From the NCBI GenBank assembly GCA_038380795.1, contig CM076264.1, positions 15,701,501 to 15,765,500 of the forward strand: a DNA stretch of 64,000 nucleotides. Reading direction: 5' to 3'. Position numbers and translations under genes: made by a program. A model generated the notes under the pieces. That model was not told the origin of the DNA and ran no database searches. It was given only the letters and a program-made list of their open reading frames with translations. The stretch's first letter is position 1. Each line of letters starts with the position of its first letter. Below, piece by piece: positions 62,105 through 64,000 of the stretch. The DNA comes from Pyrocephalus nanus. Its lineage: Eukaryota > Chordata > Aves > Passeriformes > Tyrannidae.

Positions 62105-62825
62105 ATTTGTCAGTGATCTGGATGAGGTGACTGAGTGCACCCTCAGTCAATTTGCAGGTGACACCAAGTTGGGTGGGAGTGTTGATCTGCTGGAGGGCAG
62201 CAAGGGTCTGCAGAGGGATCTAGACAGGATGGATCAATGGGTCAAGGCCAGTGGTATGAGGTTCAACATGGTGAAGTGCTGAGTCCTGCACTTAGATTGC
62301 AACAGTCCCGTGCAGCGCTACAGGCAGGGGACAGAGTGGCTGGAAAGCTGCTTGTCAGAGAGGAACCTGCAGGTGCTGGTTGACAGCAGCTGAAGAACAT
62401 AAGCCAGCAGTGTGCCTAGATGGTCAAGAAGGCTAATGGCATTCTGGCTTGTATCAGGAAGGATAAAACTAATGTGGCCAGCAGGACCAGGAAAGTGACT
62501 GTCCCCCTCTGTACTCAGCACTGGTGAAGCTGCACCTCAAGTGCTGTGTCCAGTCCTGGACCCCTCAATAAAAGAAAGACATTAAGGTGTTGGGGCAAGT
62601 TCAGAGAAGGGCAGTGGAGCTGGTGAAAGGTCTGCAGCACAGGTCTTATGAGAAGGGGCTGGGGCAGCTGGGGGTGTTTAGTCTGGAGAAAAGGAGACTC
62701 AAGCTGGGAAGGGGGGGGGGGACACACACACACGGACGTTTTCACTCTCTACAGCTACCTGGAAGGAGGCTTTAGTGAACTGAGGGTCAGCCTCTTTTCC
62801 TGTGTAATAACCGACCGGACAGGAG
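62105..62825 (+). mobile_element. CR1 ORF2 fragment (about 720 bp) lacking its 3'UTR
   Basis: Plus orientation. It starts in the RT palm ([21 protein letters not shown] at 62112-62175, the ADD box changed to AGD), continues through the C-terminal domain ([16 protein letters not shown], then [18 protein letters not shown] in other frames) and ends near CCTCTTTTCCTGTGTAATAA. The usual 300-bp 3' region and tail are absent; instead the DNA becomes CpG-rich at about 62.83 kb. A G11 (62711-62721) plus (AC)6 run interrupts it. Confidence 0.92.
62711..62733 (+). repeat. G11 followed by (AC)6 microsatellite
   Basis: A homopolymer G run directly joined to six AC units inside the CR1 remnant, creating a frame break. 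Confidence 0.95.
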
Positions 62826-63260
62826 CTCCAGCAGGCGCACGGGGAGCAGGCAGGGAGGGGACAAGGACAGCGCCGCAGTGCCGCCTCTCTGCCAGCGGGC
62901 GGCAGCCAGGGCAGGACGGGCCCTGCAGGGCCGCGCTCCGACCACCGGGCGGCGCCAGCTCCCGCCCGCATCCCGCTCCCGCCCGCATCCCGCTCCCGCC
63001 CGCATCCCGCTCCCGCCCGCATCCCGCTCCCGCCCGCATCCCGCTCCCGCCCGCATCCCGCTCCCGCCCGGATCCCGCTCCTCAGCAGCCCCTCGGATCG
63101 CCCTGCGCTCACCGCGCTCGGAGAGACGAGAACTAAATCTCAGCTGACGCCGTTTCATCTCCCTCTCGCGGCAGGAAGAACTCCCAAGACAGGAGGGGGA
63201 AAGAATGAAGTGCCGTGGGGGCGCCAGTTCCGGGGCCGCGTGGCTCAAGCGCGCTGCACG
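62826..63260. promoter_or_regulatory. Third CpG-rich block with minisatellite; possible orphan promoter
   Basis: CpG-dense DNA of about 430 bp between a broken CR1 and AT-rich DNA. It contains seven 17-bp tandem units (62959-63077). On the minus strand a possible donor CGCG|GTGAGC lies at about 63107-63113, resembling the LRBA exon 1 donor. A distal alternative LRBA first exon or the promoter of a neighbouring gene are both conceivable, but nothing identifies either. In particular I do not see a ribosomal protein S3A start, the neighbour expected from vertebrate synteny. Confidence 0.4.
62959..63077 (+). repeat. 17-bp minisatellite, 7 tandem copies
   Basis: The unit CTCCCGCCCGCATCCCG is repeated seven times head to tail. 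The first six are identical and the last has one C-to-G change (CCGGATC). The unit length is not a multiple of 3, so all frames through it stay open and give spurious long repetitive ORFs. Confidence 0.97.
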
Positions 63261-64000
63261 TAGCTTTGGTGAACATTAAGGGAAATAAATACAAATACGT
63301 GCAGCCTCGTCTCTGAGGAGGAAGGCTGATGCTTTTTGTCCTCTGTTAACAAGCTGCTGAGAAAGCTCGCTCTATCGTGCCAGGGAGACCCTGCAGAAAA
63401 GCAAGTCTCAGCAATTTTATTCCTCCAGCAAGGCAGACTAGTGTCACAGCGTGGAAGGCAATTCTTACATGGTAATGACTCTGGGATATTTAAATCAACT
63501 TACTATTACCATCTTAGTCCTTTTCCCATCTGAGGAGTTGAAAAATTTCCATTTCTGCCAGAGTATAATCAACTTTATAAACTGCTACATGCTACAGACT
63601 TCATTTCTTTATTGTTACCTTACTCGCTAGGGAGTTTTGTTTTCCACCTTTCTCCCATAAAGTGGGCAGCAGAAGATGAGCCATCCAAGCAACTTTTTTG
63701 GGCTTACTGTAGCTTTCTGTTGTCTTTGTGAGCCAAATGTGTGGGTATGCAGATGCCACACGTGCCTCCCTAGACCAGAGAGGCTGCACCCAGAGGTCTT
63801 TGCGCAGCTGTGACCTTCAAGCAGTTTCTTCACAGGCAGTGCAGCATCTTGTGCTCACCTGTCCTTAGAGTGGTACTTGCTAGTACTGGGATCTGTGCTT
63901 CTGGGTCAAACATACATCTCCAGGGATTTGCATGGTGTTCCAGCCTCCTCGTGCCTCTGAGGATGGCTTTGGGTGTGCAGTCCAGGGAAAGAAATCTTTT
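63261..64000. other. Unannotated DNA at the right edge
   Basis: Ordinary composition with short frames on both strands. No gene or repeat recognised. Confidence 0.5.

Noticed and set aside
62699..63248. Overlapping long frames of about 90-160 codons on both strands over the minisatellite
   Set aside because: The 17-bp unit is open in all frames, so these are repeat-generated artefacts.

Overview
This window is vertebrate nuclear DNA from a bird, probably a neognath. The support is the many CR1 LINE fragments in both orientations, many ending in the avian CR1 3' tail (variants of ATTCTATGATTCTATG), an AT-rich background with sharp CpG-rich blocks, and an intron/exon gene. There are no bacterial-style genes, no CRISPR array and no RNA gene that I can support.

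The only protein-coding gene I recognise is LRBA (BEACH-domain vesicle-trafficking scaffold), on the minus strand. Its first coding exon (about 43687-43943, ATG at 43905) encodes 73 residues and ends at a consensus donor in phase 0. A non-coding first exon is inferred just upstream (last base about 44520), inside a CpG island (about 43.87-45.0 kb) with GC boxes and no TATA box. Everything left of 43686 (at least 43.7 kb) reads as one LRBA intron. I found no later LRBA exon in it, although I could not run a homology search.

The intron holds CR1 copies at about 2.5-5.5, 7.4, 11.0-11.3, 15.3-15.6, 15.7, 18.3-18.7, 19.9-20.3, 28.8-29.0 and 31.2-32.7 kb. It also holds a probable solo LTR (17339-17960), two unexplained pairs of diverged direct repeats, two perfect 12-bp-stem hairpins and long poly(A) tracts. 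The copy at 2.5-5.5 kb is the most informative: it keeps most of ORF1 (GDSL/SGNH esterase) joined to the reverse-transcriptase half of ORF2, with the endonuclease region deleted.

The right part (45-64 kb) is upstream of LRBA. It holds a CR1 and a 41-T tract that separate the LRBA CpG island from a second CpG-rich block (45.72-46.28 kb), more CR1 fragments, and a third CpG-rich block (62.83-63.26 kb) containing a 7 x 17-bp minisatellite. No second gene is recognised. A few unidentified open frames bounded by splice-like sites (50370-50582, 13045-13163 and 38890-38967, all minus) are reported only as candidates. I saw no clearly new biological system. The best leads are the promoter architecture, the candidate exons and the unexplained repeat pairs.
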